Origin: Lentibacillus salicampi
GTDB lineage: Bacteria > Bacillota > Bacilli > Bacillales > Amphibacillaceae
Assembly (NCBI RefSeq): GCF_004565465.1
Contig: NZ_SRHY01000007.1
Location: 16,200-80,199 of the forward strand
Length of the DNA: 64,000 bases
Direction of reading: 5' to 3'
Shown here: piece after piece, positions 8,968-18,360 of the stretch
Layout of the letters: the number at the start of each line of letters is the position of its first letter
Position numbering within the stretch: position 1 is the stretch's first letter
The notes under the pieces: model-generated
The model's database searches: none
What the model was told of the DNA's origin: nothing
What the model saw: the letters and a program-made list of their open reading frames with translations, nothing else
Translations under genes and position numbers: made by a program

Positions 8968-8990
8968 CAGGCCTGAAGCTGATGTTTTTT
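8960..8990 (+). terminator. Intrinsic terminator overlapping the glycosyltransferase stop codon
   Basis: AACATTAGC (8960-8968, containing the TAG stop) pairs with GCTGATGTT (8978-8986) with one T-G pair, followed by a T run. Confidence 0.8.
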
Positions 8991-9129
8991 AGTATGTAGT
9001 TCTCCGCGATCATCATCCTTCTCCCCCGGGTTAAGCTGAAACAGTTAAGGCAAGCGAACCCTTCATAAATGATTTTCCCCCCGCGTATCGGGTAAAATGG
9101 ATAATGTATAAAAGAAATGAATAGAACAA

Positions 9130-9166
9130 CGAATATTTGTTCGTTAATCATTAAATGTGATAGAAT
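9130..9166 (+). promoter_or_regulatory. uvrBA promoter with LexA (SOS) box
   Basis: CGAATATTTGTTCG at 9130-9143 matches the Gram-positive LexA/DinR box (CGAAC-N4-GTTCG) with one base changed. It covers the -35 region (TTGTTC, 9137-9142); the -10 is TAGAAT at 9161-9166. This predicts DNA-damage induction of uvrB and uvrA, as known for Bacillus. Confidence 0.8.
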
Positions 9167-9196
9167 AGATTGAGATGATGAACGGAGGTTTTCGTT

Positions 9197-11179
9197 TTGG
9201 AAAATAAATTTGAACTGGTAGCACAATACGAGCCTCGCGGTGATCAGCCTGAAGCAATCAGGGACATCGTGGAAAAAGTTAAAGCCGGACAGCGGCATCA
9301 AACATTATTGGGTGCGACAGGTACTGGAAAAACATTTACCGTATCCAACGCTATCCAGGAGATTAATCGGCCGACACTGGTGATCGCCCATAACAAAACA
9401 TTAGCTGGCCAACTGTATAGTGAGTTCAAGGAATTTTTTCCGAATAATGCTGTCGAATATTTTGTCAGCTATTATGACTATTATCAGCCGGAAGCGTATG
9501 TCCCATCGACCGATACGTTTATCGAAAAAGACGCCAGCATTAACGACGAAATCGATAAACTGCGGCACTCGGCAACATCTTCGCTGATTGAGCGCCGTGA
9601 TGTGTTGATCGTTGCCAGTGTATCGTGCATTTATGGTCTGGGTTCACCAGAAGAGTATGCGAGCCAGGTGCTTTCGTTAAGAATGGGAATGGACAAGGAC
9701 CGCGACCAGCTTTTGCGTGATTTGGTTGATATTCAGTATGCCCGGAACGATATCGATTTTCAACGCGGAACATTCCGCGTTCGCGGTGACTCGGTCGAGG
9801 TCATTCCGGCTTCACGAGAAGAACATTGTATCCGGATTGAATTTTTCGGGGATGAAATCGATCGGATCCGAGAGGTTGATGCGTTAACTGGTGAAATTAT
9901 CGGTGACCGGGAACATGTGGCCATTTTCCCGGCGTCCCACTTTGTCACTCGTGAAGAAAAGCTGAAAAAAGCAATTGAAAATATCAAAAAAGAATTGGAA
10001 GAACAGCTGGCTGAGTTGCGCGAACAAAATAAACTGCTGGAAGCGCAGCGGCTTGAACAGCGAACCAATTATGATATTGAAATGATGCAAGAGATGGGTT
10101 TTTGCTCTGGGATTGAAAACTATTCCAGGCATTTGACGTTTCGGGAACCTGGGTCAACGCCATACACATTAATGGATTTTTTTCCGGATGATTTTCTGTG
10201 TGTCATTGATGAATCACATGTTACATTGCCGCAAATAAGAGGAATGTATAATGGTGACCGGGCCCGTAAGCAGGTATTGGTTGACCACGGTTTCCGTCTG
10301 CCGTCTGCACTCGATAACCGCCCATTAAAGTTTGGGGAATTTGAAAAAGCGACCAATCAGCTGATTTATGTCTCGGCAACACCTGGGCCATATGAACAAG
10401 AGCATGCTCCGGACGTTACGGAGCAGATCATTCGTCCGACCGGTCTATTGGATCCGGAAGTTCAGGTTAAACCAATCGATGGTCAGGTGGATGATTTGAT
10501 TGCGGAAATTAAGAAGCGCTCTGAGCGGAATGAACGTGTGCTGGTCACGACGCTGACGAAAAAAATGTCCGAGGACTTAACAGATTATTTAAAGGAAATT
10601 GGTATAAAAGTTGCTTACCTGCACTCGGAAATTAAGACATTGGAGCGGCTCGAAACGATTCGGGATTTGCGCGTCGGTAAATACGACGTGCTTGTTGGTA
10701 TCAACCTTCTGAGGGAAGGACTGGATATTCCGGAAGTGTCCCTAGTCGCTATTTTGGACGCTGATAAGGAAGGTTTTCTCCGTTCTGAACGCTCACTCAT
10801 CCAGACGATGGGACGTGCGGCTCGTAATGAACGTGGTGAAGTCATCATGTACGGTGATAAGATTACAAATTCCATGCAAGTCGCGATTGATGAGACAAAC
10901 CGGCGCCGTGAAAAACAAATGGCCTATAATGAACAGTACAATATTACACCAACAACGATTCGCAAAGAAGTCCGCGATGTCATTCAGGCAACCGTTGCAG
11001 CCGAGGACGCGGAAGATTACGAAAACAAAAACACCGTTGCCGAGTTGTCAAAAACAGAGAAAATGAAAATGATCGACAATATGGAAAAGGAAATGAAGGA
11101 AGCAGCAAAAGCGCTTGATTTTGAAAAAGCTGCCGAGCTCCGGGATATTGTGTCTGAACTAAAGGCAGAAGGCGCCTGA
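9197..11179 (+). CDS. uvrB: Excinuclease ABC subunit B
   Basis: Damage-verifying helicase-like subunit of nucleotide excision repair; it receives the lesion from UvrA and recruits UvrC. The 660-residue length is normal. Visible motifs: Walker A GATGTGKT near residue 40, the beta-hairpin region [10 protein letters not shown], helicase motif DESH, motifs V/VI in [14 protein letters not shown] and QTMGRAARN, and the C-terminal UVR domain ([22 protein letters not shown]) that contacts UvrC. The start is TTG at 9197, eight bases after CGGAGG; the following residues [21 protein letters not shown] match the family start. First gene of the SOS-controlled uvrBA unit. Confidence 0.97.
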   Translation: MENKFELVAQYEPRGDQPEAIRDIVEKVKAGQRHQTLLGATGTGKTFTVSNAIQEINRPTLVIAHNKTLAGQLYSEFKEFFPNNAVEYFVSYYDYYQPEAYVPSTDTFIEKDASINDEIDKLRHSATSSLIERRDVLIVASVSCIYGLGSPEEYASQVLSLRMGMDKDRDQLLRDLVDIQYARNDIDFQRGTFRVRGDSVEVIPASREEHCIRIEFFGDEIDRIREVDALTGEIIGDREHVAIFPASHFVTREEKLKKAIENIKKELEEQLAELREQNKLLEAQRLEQRTNYDIEMMQEMGFCSGIENYSRHLTFREPGSTPYTLMDFFPDDFLCVIDESHVTLPQIRGMYNGDRARKQVLVDHGFRLPSALDNRPLKFGEFEKATNQLIYVSATPGPYEQEHAPDVTEQIIRPTGLLDPEVQVKPIDGQVDDLIAEIKKRSERNERVLVTTLTKKMSEDLTDYLKEIGIKVAYLHSEIKTLERLETIRDLRVGKYDVLVGINLLREGLDIPEVSLVAILDADKEGFLRSERSLIQTMGRAARNERGEVIMYGDKITNSMQVAIDETNRRREKQMAYNEQYNITPTTIRKEVRDVIQATVAAEDAEDYENKNTVAELSKTEKMKMIDNMEKEMKEAAKALDFEKAAELRDIVSELKAEGA

Positions 11180-11180
11180 T

Positions 11181-11205
11181 AAAGCGAAACTTCATACAGC
11201 GCCCA
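11181..11205 (+). repeat. Dispersed repeat copy (GAAACTTCAT family) in the uvrB-uvrA gap
   Basis: AAAGCGAAACTTCATACAGC followed by GCCC begins immediately after the uvrB stop and resembles the copies at 6154, 15005 and 16503. It takes up part of the 95-base gap inside the uvrBA unit. Confidence 0.4.
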
Positions 11206-11274
11206 TTAAGGCGATAAATAGTACGGCAATCTTTAAATGCAGCCGATCAAGCAAAGTGGAAGGATGACCTGTTC

Positions 11275-14154
11275 ATGCCAACGAAAGAAATTAAAATCCA
11301 AGGCGCCCGTGCGCATAATTTACGAAATATCGATGTATCCATTCCTAAAAATAAGTTCGTCGTTCTGACTGGATTGTCCGGATCAGGTAAATCATCATTG
11401 GCCTTTGACACAGTTTATGCAGAAGGCCAGCGCCGTTATGTGGAATCGCTGTCCGCTTATGCACGGCAATTTTTAGGCCAAATGGATAAGCCTGATGTAG
11501 ACGCCATTGAAGGACTGTCACCATCGATATCAATCGACCAGAAAACAACGAGTAATAACCCGCGTTCGACGGTTGGCACCGTTACGGAAATTTATGATTA
11601 TTTACGCTTATTGTATGCCCGTGTGGGACACCCGACATGTCCGCGGCACGGGATTGAAATTAGTTCCCAGACGGTACAGCAGATGGTGGATCGGATACTC
11701 GAGTACCCTGAACGGACGAAAATGCAAATCCTTGCACCTGTCGTTTCCGGCCGTAAAGGTGAACATGTTAAAGCGATTGAAAAACTGAAACAGGAAGGTT
11801 ATGTCCGGATTCGTGTTGACGGAGAAATGCGTGAGGTGACGGACGACATTCAGCTTGAAAAAAATAAAAAACATTCAATTGAAGTGGTTGTCGACCGGAT
11901 CGTTGTCAAAGAAGGTGTCTCCGGCCGTCTGAGTGATTCGATTGAAACCGCACTGGGGTTGGGTGACGGGAATATTATCGTCGATGTCATCGGTGATGAG
12001 GAGCTAACGTTCAGCGAAAACCATGCATGCCCCATTTGCGGTTTTTCCATCGGCGAACTGGAACCACGGCTGTTTTCATTCAACAGTCCGTTTGGGGCGT
12101 GTCCGTCTTGTGACGGTCTCGGCACAAATCTTGAAGTGGATCTGGATCTGGTGATTCCGGATTGGGAGAAAACACTTAAACAACATGCGATTGCACCATG
12201 GGAACCGGTCAGTTCACAGTATTACCCGCAGCTCCTGAAAAGTGTTTGTGACCATTATGGAATTGACATGACGATTCCGGTCAAGGATATTCCGAAGAAA
12301 CAGATGGACAAAATTTTATATGGAAGCGGCAAGGAAAAAATTCATTTCAGCTATCAAAATGACTTTGGCAAACTGCGCGATAATCATATTTATTTTGAAG
12401 GTGTTTTGAATAACATCGCCAGAAGGTACCGGGAGACACCGTCTGATTTTACCCGGGAACTGCTGGGAAAATACATGGCAAACAAAAAATGCCCAACATG
12501 TCACGGGCACCGGCTCAAAGAAGAAGCACTGGCGGTGTTAGTGAACGGGAAGCACATCAGCGAAGTGACGGATTATGCTATTACGGAATCCAAGGCTTTT
12601 TTTGAGGGTCTCGAACTGACCGAGAAGGAAGAAACCATTGCCCGCATGATCTTGAAAGAAATAATCGATCGCCTGGAATTTTTGAACAATGTGGGACTTA
12701 ATTATCTGACACTGTCACGTACTGCCGGCACATTGTCCGGTGGTGAGGCACAGCGCATCCGGCTGGCAACACAAATTGGTTCAGCGCTGACAGGTGTGTT
12801 GTATGTGCTGGATGAACCCTCAATCGGCCTGCATCAGCGGGATAATAACCGGCTGATCAATACGCTGAAACAGATGCGTGATCTGGATAATACATTAATT
12901 GTCGTTGAGCATGATGAGGATACCATGCTGGCAGCTGACCATTTGATCGATATTGGTCCGGGAGCTGGCGAGCACGGTGGAGAGGTAGTTGCAAGCGATA
13001 CACCGGAAAATGTGAAAAAAAACAAAGCGTCACTGACAGGAAAATATCTGGCAGGTGACGAGTATGTGCCAATTCCGACAAAACGACGCAAACAAAACAA
13101 GCGGAAGCAGATCAAAGTTGTCGGTGCCGAAGAAAATAACCTGAAAACTATTGATGCATCCTTCCCGATTGGGCTGCTGACGGTTGTGACTGGGGTTTCC
13201 GGTTCCGGCAAAAGTACGTTAGTCAATGAAATTTTGCACAAATCATTGGCCAAACAATTGAATCGCGCTAAAGTTAAACCGGGAAAACACGAGAAGATTA
13301 ACGGCCTCAAGAACATTGAGAAAGTGATCGATATCAACCAGTCACCAATCGGCCGGACACCACGGTCAAATCCGGCAACCTATACTGGTGTGTTTGATGA
13401 TATCCGTGATGTTTTTGCCCAGACAAATGAAGCCAAAATCCGTGGCTATAAAAAGGGCCGGTTCAGTTTTAACGTGAAAGGCGGCCGCTGTGAGGCTTGC
13501 AAAGGCGACGGCATCATCAAAATCGAAATGCACTTTTTGCCGGATGTTTACGTGCCTTGTGAAGTATGTCATGGCAAACGGTATAACCGTGATACGCTGG
13601 AAGTGACCTATAAAGGGAAAAATATCGCAGACGTTCTGGAAATGACCATTGAAGAAGCACTGAACTTTTTCGAAAATCATCCGAAAATCAAACGGAAGCT
13701 ACAGACCGTTTACGATGTCGGACTTGGCTATATCACATTGGGACAGCCTGCCACAACTTTATCAGGCGGTGAAGCACAGCGTGTAAAACTGGCAAGTGAG
13801 CTGCATCGCCGGTCTAATGGGAAATCACTCTATATTCTGGATGAACCAACTACAGGGTTGCACACCGACGATATCAGACGGCTGTTGGATGTGCTGCAAC
13901 GGCTCGTCGATAATGGTGATACGGTCCTGATTATTGAGCACAATCTGGATGTGATCAAAACAGCGGACCACATTATTGATCTTGGCCCAGAAGGCGGCGG
14001 TGGCGGCGGCGAAATTATTGCGACCGGAACGCCTGAAGAAATCGCGGATAACGGAGCCTCCTATACAGGGCACTATTTGAAACCGATTTTGGAACGAGAC
14101 CGCAAACGAATGGAACGAGACATGAAGCAACGGGAAGAAGTCGGATCGAAATAG
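11275..14154 (+). CDS. uvrA: Excinuclease ABC subunit A
   Basis: Damage-sensing ATPase of nucleotide excision repair; a UvrA dimer scans DNA and loads UvrB. The 959-residue protein contains both ABC modules: Walker A GLSGSGKS near residue 33 and GVSGSGKST near 640; signatures [16 protein letters not shown] and [16 protein letters not shown]; Walker [11 protein letters not shown] and [10 protein letters not shown]. Zinc modules are CPICG...CPSC and CEAC...CEVC. Start ATG follows GGAAGGATGACC. It lies 95 bases after uvrB, probably on the same transcript, and a strong terminator follows directly. Confidence 0.97.
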   Translation: MPTKEIKIQGARAHNLRNIDVSIPKNKFVVLTGLSGSGKSSLAFDTVYAEGQRRYVESLSAYARQFLGQMDKPDVDAIEGLSPSISIDQKTTSNNPRSTVGTVTEIYDYLRLLYARVGHPTCPRHGIEISSQTVQQMVDRILEYPERTKMQILAPVVSGRKGEHVKAIEKLKQEGYVRIRVDGEMREVTDDIQLEKNKKHSIEVVVDRIVVKEGVSGRLSDSIETALGLGDGNIIVDVIGDEELTFSENHACPICGFSIGELEPRLFSFNSPFGACPSCDGLGTNLEVDLDLVIPDWEKTLKQHAIAPWEPVSSQYYPQLLKSVCDHYGIDMTIPVKDIPKKQMDKILYGSGKEKIHFSYQNDFGKLRDNHIYFEGVLNNIARRYRETPSDFTRELLGKYMANKKCPTCHGHRLKEEALAVLVNGKHISEVTDYAITESKAFFEGLELTEKEETIARMILKEIIDRLEFLNNVGLNYLTLSRTAGTLSGGEAQRIRLATQIGSALTGVLYVLDEPSIGLHQRDNNRLINTLKQMRDLDNTLIVVEHDEDTMLAADHLIDIGPGAGEHGGEVVASDTPENVKKNKASLTGKYLAGDEYVPIPTKRRKQNKRKQIKVVGAEENNLKTIDASFPIGLLTVVTGVSGSGKSTLVNEILHKSLAKQLNRAKVKPGKHEKINGLKNIEKVIDINQSPIGRTPRSNPATYTGVFDDIRDVFAQTNEAKIRGYKKGRFSFNVKGGRCEACKGDGIIKIEMHFLPDVYVPCEVCHGKRYNRDTLEVTYKGKNIADVLEMTIEEALNFFENHPKIKRKLQTVYDVGLGYITLGQPATTLSGGEAQRVKLASELHRRSNGKSLYILDEPTTGLHTDDIRRLLDVLQRLVDNGDTVLIIEHNLDVIKTADHIIDLGPEGGGGGGEIIATGTPEEIADNGASYTGHYLKPILERDRKRMERDMKQREEVGSK

Positions 14155-14161
14155 TCATACA

Positions 14162-14196
14162 GACAGTAAGCTTAGCTTGAGCTTACTGTCTTTTTT
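14162..14196 (+). terminator. Intrinsic terminator of uvrBA
   Basis: Perfect 11-base stem GACAGTAAGCT (14162-14172) / AGCTTACTGTC (14180-14190), seven-base loop, then TTTTTT. Confidence 0.92.
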
Positions 14197-14214
14197 GATT
14201 TTTAGAAGTGGGCC

Positions 14215-14607
14215 ATGCCAGCAACCATGAACGGTGAAGCGGTGAATATCAAAGGTGGAGCGAGAGACATCAACGGTAGTGCGGTGAATATCAACGGTGG
14301 GGCGAGGGACATCAATGGTAGTGCGGTGAACATCAACGGTGGGGCAAGGGACATCAATGGTAAAGAGTTGAACATCAAAGGTGGAGGAGGAAGTATCAAC
14401 GGTAAAGCGGTGACCATCAATGGTGGAGGAGGAACTATCAACGGTAAAGCGGTGACCATCAAAGGTGGAGGAGGAACTATCAACGCTAAAGCAGCGACCA
14501 TCAACAAAACTGACCATGAGCCGGAGATCGACATCCAGTCAAAACTTTTGACGCAATCCCGTCGTTCCGATAAGGTTAAAAAAGAAGGATTACCGGGGAG
14601 GAACGTC
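14215..14607. repeat. 21-bp tandem array 1 (divergent ATCAACGGT minisatellite) and yojF leader
   Basis: From 14227 to about 14508 the core ATC-AAC-GGT (or one-base variants such as ATCAAAGGT and ATCAATGGT) recurs every 21 bases without any insertion or deletion: 14227, 14248, 14269 and so on to 14500, 14 occurrences. Units alternate in two kinds, giving a 42-base second-order period. On the plus strand the array is open from an ATG at 14215 and would encode heptads such as NINGGAR and DINGSAV that run in frame into yojF; on the minus strand a frame is open too. No ribosome site precedes 14215, and a promoter-like pair lies after the array, so I treat it as a non-coding minisatellite. Its core is shared with array 2 at 30628. 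Confidence 0.85.
14548..14576 (+). promoter_or_regulatory. Putative promoter of the yojF-bshB2 unit
   Basis: TTGACG (14548-14553), 17-base spacer, TAAGGT (14571-14576). A start site near 14583 would leave a short leader before the ribosome site at 14595-14601 and would place array 1 upstream of the transcript. Confidence 0.45.
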
Positions 14608-14958
14608 ATGATGAAACCAATCGAAATTGAAAAGGTTCAACAACTGCTGGAAGGGTTCATAAATAAGGATGTCTATATTCATTTGGAAACGACGAATGGC
14701 GCTTATGCGGGTCACTTTAATAAAGCGAATAAAGTGGGTGCTTACATCCGCAATGCGAAGATCAATTTTTCACAGGCAAAAATTATCGGTGACGGTCATA
14801 GTTACCGGGCCGGACTGAAAACTGAAATGGGCTGGGTCTACGCTGAGGGCTTGACGGATTGGACCATACACAAAGACCATCAGTTATTGATGGCGGGGCA
14901 TGATCACGAAGGCCGGCTGACGGTTGCCTTGCATATCAGTGAAACGCCGCTGGGTTAA
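14608..14958 (+). CDS. yojF: YojF family protein (DUF1806), bacillithiol-linked
   Basis: Small soluble protein of 116 residues, a DUF1806 member (YIHLETTNGAYAGHFN and VGAYIRNAKINFSQAKI are typical). Its biochemical role is unknown to me; the gene stands directly ahead of a bacillithiol deacetylase gene here and in B. subtilis (yojF-bshB2), which points to a role in bacillithiol metabolism by association. I chose the ATG at 14608 because GGGGAGG is six bases upstream and length then equals the B. subtilis protein. The reading frame stays open upstream through the 21-bp array to 14215, which would add about 131 repeat residues; I consider that extension fortuitous but not excluded. Confidence 0.82.
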   Translation: MMKPIEIEKVQQLLEGFINKDVYIHLETTNGAYAGHFNKANKVGAYIRNAKINFSQAKIIGDGHSYRAGLKTEMGWVYAEGLTDWTIHKDHQLLMAGHDHEGRLTVALHISETPLG

Positions 14959-15137
14959 TCATAATCAACAGCTAAAAATCGTATCAGTAAAGGAGGGGAC
15001 GCCTCCACTGAATGAAGTTCCACTTTATCCCGCATGTAATGGGACAATAAGCCCTCCAAAAATGAGGGTGAACTGTCCATAAATGCCTGATAAGCTTCAC
15101 TATAATTATTCTGCTGCAAAGGGTCAGGTGAAAAATA
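14959..15137. repeat. yojF-bshB2 gap with a dispersed repeat copy
   Basis: The 179-base gap contains, at 15005-15044, CCACTGAATGAAGTTCCACT followed by TTATCCCGCATGTAATGGGA. This is the fullest single copy of the dispersed repeat also seen at 4845, 6154, 11181 and 16468. GGAGGGGACGCCTCC at 14991-15005 forms an adjacent hairpin. TATAAT at 15101-15106 could be a -10 for bshB2, but no good -35 is seen. The ribosome site of bshB2 is GGTCAGGTGA. Confidence 0.5.
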
Positions 15138-15806
15138 ATGGAAAAACATGTTGTTGTAATTTATCCGCATCCCGATGATGAATCATTCGGTGCTGCCGGA
15201 ACGATCACGAAATACCGCGAACAGGGCGTGCCTGTCACGTATTTATGCGGAACACTGGGCGAAATGGGCCGGAATATGGGGGCGCCGCCTTTTGCCAACC
15301 GGGAAACGTTGCCGGAAATCCGCAAAGAAGAATTGGTGAACGCATGCAAGCAATTGGATGTTGAACTCCGCATGCTCGGGTACCGGGACAAAACGGTTGA
15401 ATTTGAAGACAGACGTGAAGTAGCAAAGCATTTAAAAGGCATCCTGGATAACCTGCAGCCAAGTCTGGTTATCACGCATTATCCGGAATATGCTGTACAC
15501 CCTGATCATAACGCTATGGGGGCAGCAGCCATTGAAGCAGTTCGGCTGATGGATCCCGAGACCCGCCCGACTGTCTGGGCACAAGCGATCAGTAACAATC
15601 ACATTGAGGAACTGGGCAGGCCGAACATTATCAATGATGTAACGCCCTTCTTCGAGCAAAAAATGGACGCTGTTCTTTGCCATAAATCGCAGGCAAGCGG
15701 AATTTTGGGCCAATTTCAGGAAAACTGGTCCACCGATGATCTGAATGAGGCAGCCAAAAAGCAATTAGGTAAAGAAGCGTTTTATATATGGGATTTTGGT
15801 GAATAA
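15138..15806 (+). CDS. bshB2: Bacillithiol biosynthesis deacetylase BshB2 (LmbE/PIG-L family)
   Basis: Zinc-dependent hydrolase that removes the acetyl group from GlcNAc-malate (or a bacillithiol conjugate) to give GlcN-malate, the second step of bacillithiol synthesis. The 222-residue protein carries the LmbE zinc motif HPDDE at residues 11-15 and the second ligand region HPDHN. Start ATG has AGGTGA upstream. The yojF-bshB2 pairing matches the B. subtilis yojFG pair; B. subtilis has a second, main deacetylase BshB1 elsewhere. Bacillithiol is the major low-molecular-weight thiol of Bacillaceae, in keeping with the lineage. Confidence 0.88.
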   Translation: MEKHVVVIYPHPDDESFGAAGTITKYREQGVPVTYLCGTLGEMGRNMGAPPFANRETLPEIRKEELVNACKQLDVELRMLGYRDKTVEFEDRREVAKHLKGILDNLQPSLVITHYPEYAVHPDHNAMGAAAIEAVRLMDPETRPTVWAQAISNNHIEELGRPNIINDVTPFFEQKMDAVLCHKSQASGILGQFQENWSTDDLNEAAKKQLGKEAFYIWDFGE

Positions 15807-15829
15807 TCCAGTGTGAGAGGAGGTTTATC

Positions 15830-16024
15830 ATGAAAAAACGATTATACCGGTCGAATTCCGAACGGATGGTATCAGGGATTTGCGGAGGCCTGGCGGAATA
15901 CTTCGATATTGACCCGACCATTATCCGCTTGCTGTTTGTGGCATTCGCATTCGCAGGGGGTGCGTCTATCTACGCTTATATTATTGGTATTTTCGTTATT
16001 CCGAATGAACGGGAGGTGCGTTAA
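15830..16024 (+). CDS. yvlC: PspC-domain small membrane protein (YvlC-like)
   Basis: A 64-residue PspC-family protein: RLYRSNSERMVSGICGGLAEYF followed by one long hydrophobic segment (IIRLLFVAFAFAGGASIYAYIIGIFVI). PspC domains occur in envelope-stress systems; in B. subtilis yvlABCD includes this gene next to yvlD. Start ATG is preceded by GAGAGGAGG. Its stop overlaps the next start by one base, so the two are coupled. Confidence 0.85.
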   Translation: MKKRLYRSNSERMVSGICGGLAEYFDIDPTIIRLLFVAFAFAGGASIYAYIIGIFVIPNEREVR

Positions 16025-16380
16025 TGCTGCTTCGTTGGGTCATATCAGTTTTTCTAAACGCAGTCGCACTGATTGTCGTTGCTGAACTGTTTGATTCTTT
16101 CCAGCTTGATGGCTTTGGCACGGCGCTTTTGGCCAGTGTTATTCTGGGTATTTTAAATGTCATTGTTAAACCGGTGCTGGTTGTTTTGACGCTGCCGATT
16201 ACATTACTGTCACTCGGTTTGTTCTTATTTGTCATCAACGCCATCACACTTATGATTACCCAGGCTATAATGGATGACTCATTCGTAATTGAAGGATTTG
16301 GAACAGCCATTATTGGAGCCATTGTGATATCTTTATTAACCTTACTGCTGAACAAACTTGTCAACGATACCGTCAGATAA
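16024..16380 (+). CDS. yvlD: Phage-holin family IV membrane protein (YvlD-like)
   Basis: A 118-residue integral membrane protein with four hydrophobic segments (for example SVILGILNVIVKPVLVVLTLPITLLSLGLF), typical of the superfamily IV holin/DUF360 group that includes YvlD. Despite the family name there is no phage context. The family is often found beside PspC-like genes and is associated with envelope stress in Bacillus; a direct role is unknown. Start ATG at 16024 overlaps the end of yvlC. A terminator starts at the stop codon. Confidence 0.83.
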   Translation: MLLRWVISVFLNAVALIVVAELFDSFQLDGFGTALLASVILGILNVIVKPVLVVLTLPITLLSLGLFLFVINAITLMITQAIMDDSFVIEGFGTAIIGAIVISLLTLLLNKLVNDTVR

Positions 16381-16408
16381 TCGCAGGCAAAACTTCCTGC
16401 GATTTTTT
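16379..16408 (+). terminator. Intrinsic terminator after yvlD
   Basis: AATCGCAGG (16379-16387) / CCTGCGATT (16396-16404), eight-base loop, then a T run. The stem uses the last bases of the stop codon. Confidence 0.88.
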
Positions 16409-16453
16409 CAGCTCTACCAGGTAATGAGAATATTCCATCATGCTAAAATATGC

Positions 16454-16459
16454 TACAAT
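16454..16459 (+). promoter_or_regulatory. Extended -10 promoter for the hprK operon
   Basis: TGCTACAAT gives an extended -10 (TG plus TACAAT). The -35 region (TATTCC) is poor, as expected for this promoter class. The transcript would begin in a dispersed repeat copy. Confidence 0.5.
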
Positions 16460-16467
16460 ATAAATCA

Positions 16468-16526
16468 GCCTTATCTCGCATGTAACGGATGGGAAAACGT
16501 ACCCACTGAATGAGTTTCATTTTATT
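16468..16526 (-). repeat. Dispersed repeat copy before hprK
   Basis: Contains TTATCTCGCATGTAACGG at 16470-16487 and CCACTGAATGAGTTTCATTT at 16503-16522, the same two blocks as in the copy at 15005-15044 but in permuted order. This suggests a longer ancestral element with both blocks in tandem. It lies inside the hprK 5' untranslated region. Confidence 0.5.
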
Positions 16527-16552
16527 GTATGAGTTAATGGAGGTTTCTTTTC

Positions 16553-17491
16553 ATGTCGACAGTCCGTACGAAAGATTTGCTGGAAAATTTTAACTTGACC
16601 CTTGTTGCAGGGGGAGATGGCGTTCACCGGGAAATTATTACAAGTGATGTTCATCGTCCCGGGATTGAAATGACCGGTTATTTTCAATACTATCCAAAAG
16701 AACGTGTTCAATTAATCGGCAAAACGGAAATGGCGTACTTTCTTGATTTGTCCGATGAAAAGCAAAAAGATCGCATGGAACATCTATGCACAGATATCAC
16801 ACCTGTCATCGTCATATCACGCGGGATGGATATCCCTGAGGTCATGCTGGAAACAGCGGATAAGGCAGGTGTTCCGATTCTGCATTCACCCCGGAAAACA
16901 ACTCGTGTCATCAGCAGACTGACAAATTATCTGGAAGCCAAATTCGCCCCGTTTACAGCCATCCATGGTGTTTTAGTTGACATCTATGGTGTAGGGGTAC
17001 TTTTGACAGGGCAAAGTGGTGTCGGCAAAAGCGAATCTGCACTTGAATTGGTCAAGCGGGGACATCGGTTGGTCGCTGATGACAGTGTGGAAATTCGGCA
17101 GGAGGACTATGATCAGTTAATCGGCAATTCACCGCCGTTAATCGAACACTTGCTGGAAATCCGCGGGCTGGGTATCATTAATGTTATGACCCTTTTCGGT
17201 GCCGGTGCGGTCCGGAGTCATAAAAAAATATCATTGATCATCAATTTGGAATTATGGGATGATCAAAAACAGTATGATCGACTTGGCCTTGATGAAGAAA
17301 CAATGAAAATCATGGACGTTAAACTGCCGAAAGCGACCATTCCGGTCAGGCCGGGCCGGAATCTTGCTGTTATTATTGAGGTTGCTGCCATGAACTTCCG
17401 GCTGAAGCGGATGGGGGTAAACGCTGCTGAGGAATTTTCTGAACGGCTGACAGAGATGATTGATCAGGGAAATGCTTTAGATGAGGGGTGA
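16553..17491 (+). CDS. hprK: HPr kinase/phosphorylase
   Basis: Bifunctional sensor enzyme that phosphorylates HPr and Crh on Ser46 when glycolytic intermediates are high and dephosphorylates them when phosphate is high; P-Ser-HPr/Crh are the CcpA corepressors. The 312-residue protein has the Walker A GQSGVGKS at residues 153-160 and the HprK signature [20 protein letters not shown]. Start ATG is preceded by GGAGG. It heads the classic hprK-lgt-yvoD-ppaX-yvoF order. Its substrate Crh is encoded at 37106 and candidate CcpA sites occur before fdhA and glpF. Confidence 0.97.
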   Translation: MSTVRTKDLLENFNLTLVAGGDGVHREIITSDVHRPGIEMTGYFQYYPKERVQLIGKTEMAYFLDLSDEKQKDRMEHLCTDITPVIVISRGMDIPEVMLETADKAGVPILHSPRKTTRVISRLTNYLEAKFAPFTAIHGVLVDIYGVGVLLTGQSGVGKSESALELVKRGHRLVADDSVEIRQEDYDQLIGNSPPLIEHLLEIRGLGIINVMTLFGAGAVRSHKKISLIINLELWDDQKQYDRLGLDEETMKIMDVKLPKATIPVRPGRNLAVIIEVAAMNFRLKRMGVNAAEEFSERLTEMIDQGNALDEG

Positions 17492-17496
17492 TTGAA

Positions 17497-18339
17497 ATGA
17501 CATGCAATGCACCAGCGTTGGATCCGGTTTTTTTAAACATTGGTCCTTTGACCATTTACTGGTATGGGCTGATTATTGCGTTTGGCGCTTTTTTAGGATT
17601 ATATATCGCAACAAAAGAATCTGACAAACTGGGTTTACAGAAAGATTTGATGGTTGATCTGGTTGTGTTTGCCATTCCGGTTGCCATTATATTTGCCCGT
17701 ATTTACTATGTTATATTTGAATGGGACCGCTATATAGGCGGGCCATGGTGGGACGTTTTCGCTATATGGGAAGGCGGAATTGCCATTCATGGTGCCCTGA
17801 TCGGCGCTGTTTTGACAGCCGTTATATTTGCCCGGGTGAAACATGTTTCATTCTGGCAGCTGGCTGATATTGCTGCACCAAGTCTGATTTTGGGGCAGGC
17901 AATCGGACGCTGGGGGAACTTCATGAATCAGGAAGCGCATGGCGGACCAATCAGTGAGGAGACGTTTAACAGTTTTCATACATATTTGCCGGATTTCATT
18001 ATGAACCAGATGTGCATTGAAGGCGTGATGTACCACCCGACTTTTTTATATGAATCGGTCTGGAACATCCTGGTGCTTGTATTCTTATTAGTCTTGCGGC
18101 GCAAAAATCCGCTGCGTGGTGAAGTATTCCTGAGCTATCTGATGGCCTATTCAGCCGGCCGTCTCGTAATCGAAGGCATGCGGACCGACAGCTTATACGT
18201 ACCTGGGACTGAGATCCGGATGGCACAACTCATTTCGGTCCTTATTATTTTAGGATTGGCAGCACTTATGTGGTACCGCCGCAGAACAGGTAAAACCACG
18301 AAACATTACGACGGTACAAAGGTAAAGAAGAAGAAATGA
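17497..18339 (+). CDS. lgt: Prolipoprotein diacylglyceryl transferase
   Basis: Integral membrane enzyme that adds diacylglycerol from phosphatidylglycerol to the lipobox cysteine of prolipoproteins. The 280-residue protein has seven hydrophobic segments, the conserved [12 protein letters not shown] stretch and the Lgt signature [14 protein letters not shown]. The ATG at 17497 is best placed after the GAGGGGTGA ribosome site; an in-frame GTG at 17488 is part of that site. Five bases follow the hprK stop, so the genes are coupled. It ends in a Lys-rich cytoplasmic tail. Confidence 0.95.
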   Translation: MTCNAPALDPVFLNIGPLTIYWYGLIIAFGAFLGLYIATKESDKLGLQKDLMVDLVVFAIPVAIIFARIYYVIFEWDRYIGGPWWDVFAIWEGGIAIHGALIGAVLTAVIFARVKHVSFWQLADIAAPSLILGQAIGRWGNFMNQEAHGGPISEETFNSFHTYLPDFIMNQMCIEGVMYHPTFLYESVWNILVLVFLLVLRRKNPLRGEVFLSYLMAYSAGRLVIEGMRTDSLYVPGTEIRMAQLISVLIILGLAALMWYRRRTGKTTKHYDGTKVKKKK

Positions 18340-18360
18340 TGAAAAGCGGGTGATGGGTAA

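Noticed and set aside
14155..14609. Minus-strand open frames over array 1 (TVDVPRP-type repeats)
   Set aside because: Same by-product of the repeat period; they run into the uvrA terminator and have no ribosome site or promoter.
16024..16380. Prophage holin
   Set aside because: The holin-family name is a domain label; the context is yvlC-yvlD and there are no phage genes nearby.
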